Source: a virus | Virus record (IMG/VR): IMGVR_UViG_3300046660_000488 | Location: 1 to 64,000 of that record | Strand: one strand, 5' to 3' | DNA: 64,000 nt | Part shown: positions 63,744-64,000 of the stretch, one piece after another | Layout of the letters: each line of letters begins with the position of its first letter | Position numbering within the stretch: position 1 is the stretch's first letter | Notes under the pieces: generated by a model | The model's input: only the letters and a program-made list of their open reading frames with translations | Told to the model about the DNA's origin: nothing | Database searches by the model: none | Program-made: the position numbers and the translations under genes

Positions 63744-64000
63744 CTAAGCTCCAGACAGTTCGACTCCGAACAGGTTCTCTTCGTTTACCAGATTGAGAAC
63801 GTTCAGCCAATAGGTTCCGGGTGTGACCGGAACGAAAACTGCCGTCAAGTCATCTTCGACGGTCAGGTCAGCATCATGCACACGTATCACGTCGTCCATC
63901 AACGACGACAAATGCCATGTCGCGGGCTGCTTCGCGGGTGCGTAGACGACACCGGCCCCACCCTTCGTCAAGCTGATCCAGCAACGAATGGAGAGGTCTT
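63744..64000 (-). CDS. 3' part of a hypothetical protein (truncated at window edge)
   Basis: The frame is open to the window edge without a stop, so the start lies outside. Visible part: WISLTKGGAGVVYAPAKQPATW then LTVEDDLTAVFVPVTPGTYWLNVLNL. It contains a TCGTTTACCAGA element near 63783-63793, the recurrent motif in coding sequence, which is probably chance. Unknown function. Confidence 0.6.
   Translation of the reverse strand, partial: DLSIRCWISLTKGGAGVVYAPAKQPATWHLSSLMDDVIRVHDADLTVEDDLTAVFVPVTPGTYWLNVLNLVNEENLFGVELSGA

Noticed and set aside
63783-63793. Regulatory TCGTTTACCAGA site
   Set aside because: It lies inside a coding sequence with no promoter elements around it, so probably chance.
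1-64000. CRISPR array or transposon
   Set aside because: No regularly spaced repeats of 24-40 bp and no transposase or IS end repeats were seen. The only mobile-type gene is the HNH nuclease at 42535-42939.

Overview
This window is a gene-dense piece of a large tailed double-stranded DNA phage genome. I infer a jumbo phage from its content. It encodes its own arginyl-tRNA synthetase, a class I lysyl-tRNA synthetase, a PTH2-like domain, a release-factor homologue, tRNA genes, ribonucleotide reductase NrdB, a T4 gp1-type dNMP kinase and two very long virion adhesins. Base composition is high in G+C. Class I LysRS is typical of archaea and alphaproteobacteria, so an alphaproteobacterial host is likely. 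The host is inferred, not shown.

Layout. 1-12.4 kb (+): nrdB; a five-gene membrane cassette (two coiled-coil proteins, a solute-binding/OmpA fusion, an ABC permease and an ABC ATPase); argS; RNA 2'-phosphotransferase KptA; small genes. 12.4-29.9 kb (-): a tightly overlapping operon field with a SLOG protein, three tandem paralogues, an Ntn hydrolase, dNMP kinase, a deoxyribosyltransferase-like protein, a Lar-like zinc ribbon, a CoaB/class II aldolase fusion, a PTH2-domain protein, a PspA-YgiB-YgiC-like membrane cassette and a phosphoesterase. 30-31.7 kb (+): a release factor interrupted by one in-frame UGA, and an RNA-ligase-like OB domain. 32-38 kb: mostly minus-strand genes, including ADP-ribosyltransferase-like proteins. 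38.3-40.2 kb: a propeller/LamG tail protein. 40.5-42.5 kb: small genes, then a threonine-rich 13-codon ORF followed by three tRNAs with threonine anticodons. 42.5-50.1 kb: HNH nuclease, more ADP-ribosyltransferase-like proteins, lysK and tiny membrane proteins. 50.1-52.2 kb: a roughly 2.1 kb non-coding stretch on the minus strand that looks like one giant structured RNA with its own promoter, terminator and an embedded tRNA-Gly. 53.6-60.3 kb: a 2221-residue Ig-repeat adhesin. 60.3-64 kb: unassigned minus-strand genes.

Regulation. Two promoter families are visible. One is sigma70-like (TTGAC-16/18-TA-rich), often combined with a TGGTNAACCA palindrome in the spacer or over the -35. The other resembles the T4 late promoter (C[A/C]TAAATA). 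Several genes start so close to these elements that they are probably leaderless.

Most notable. (1) The giant RNA. (2) Six proteins, at least four of them ADP-ribosyltransferase-like, sharing a short N-terminal tag that ends in the T4 prohead-protease consensus (L/I)-X-E; five have their own late promoter or lead a transcript from one. They could be effectors packaged in the head and injected with the DNA. (3) The UGA-interrupted release factor. (4) The possible threonine attenuator before the tRNA-Thr genes. (5) Two envelope-directed membrane cassettes. All functional statements rest on sequence reading alone; no database search was run.
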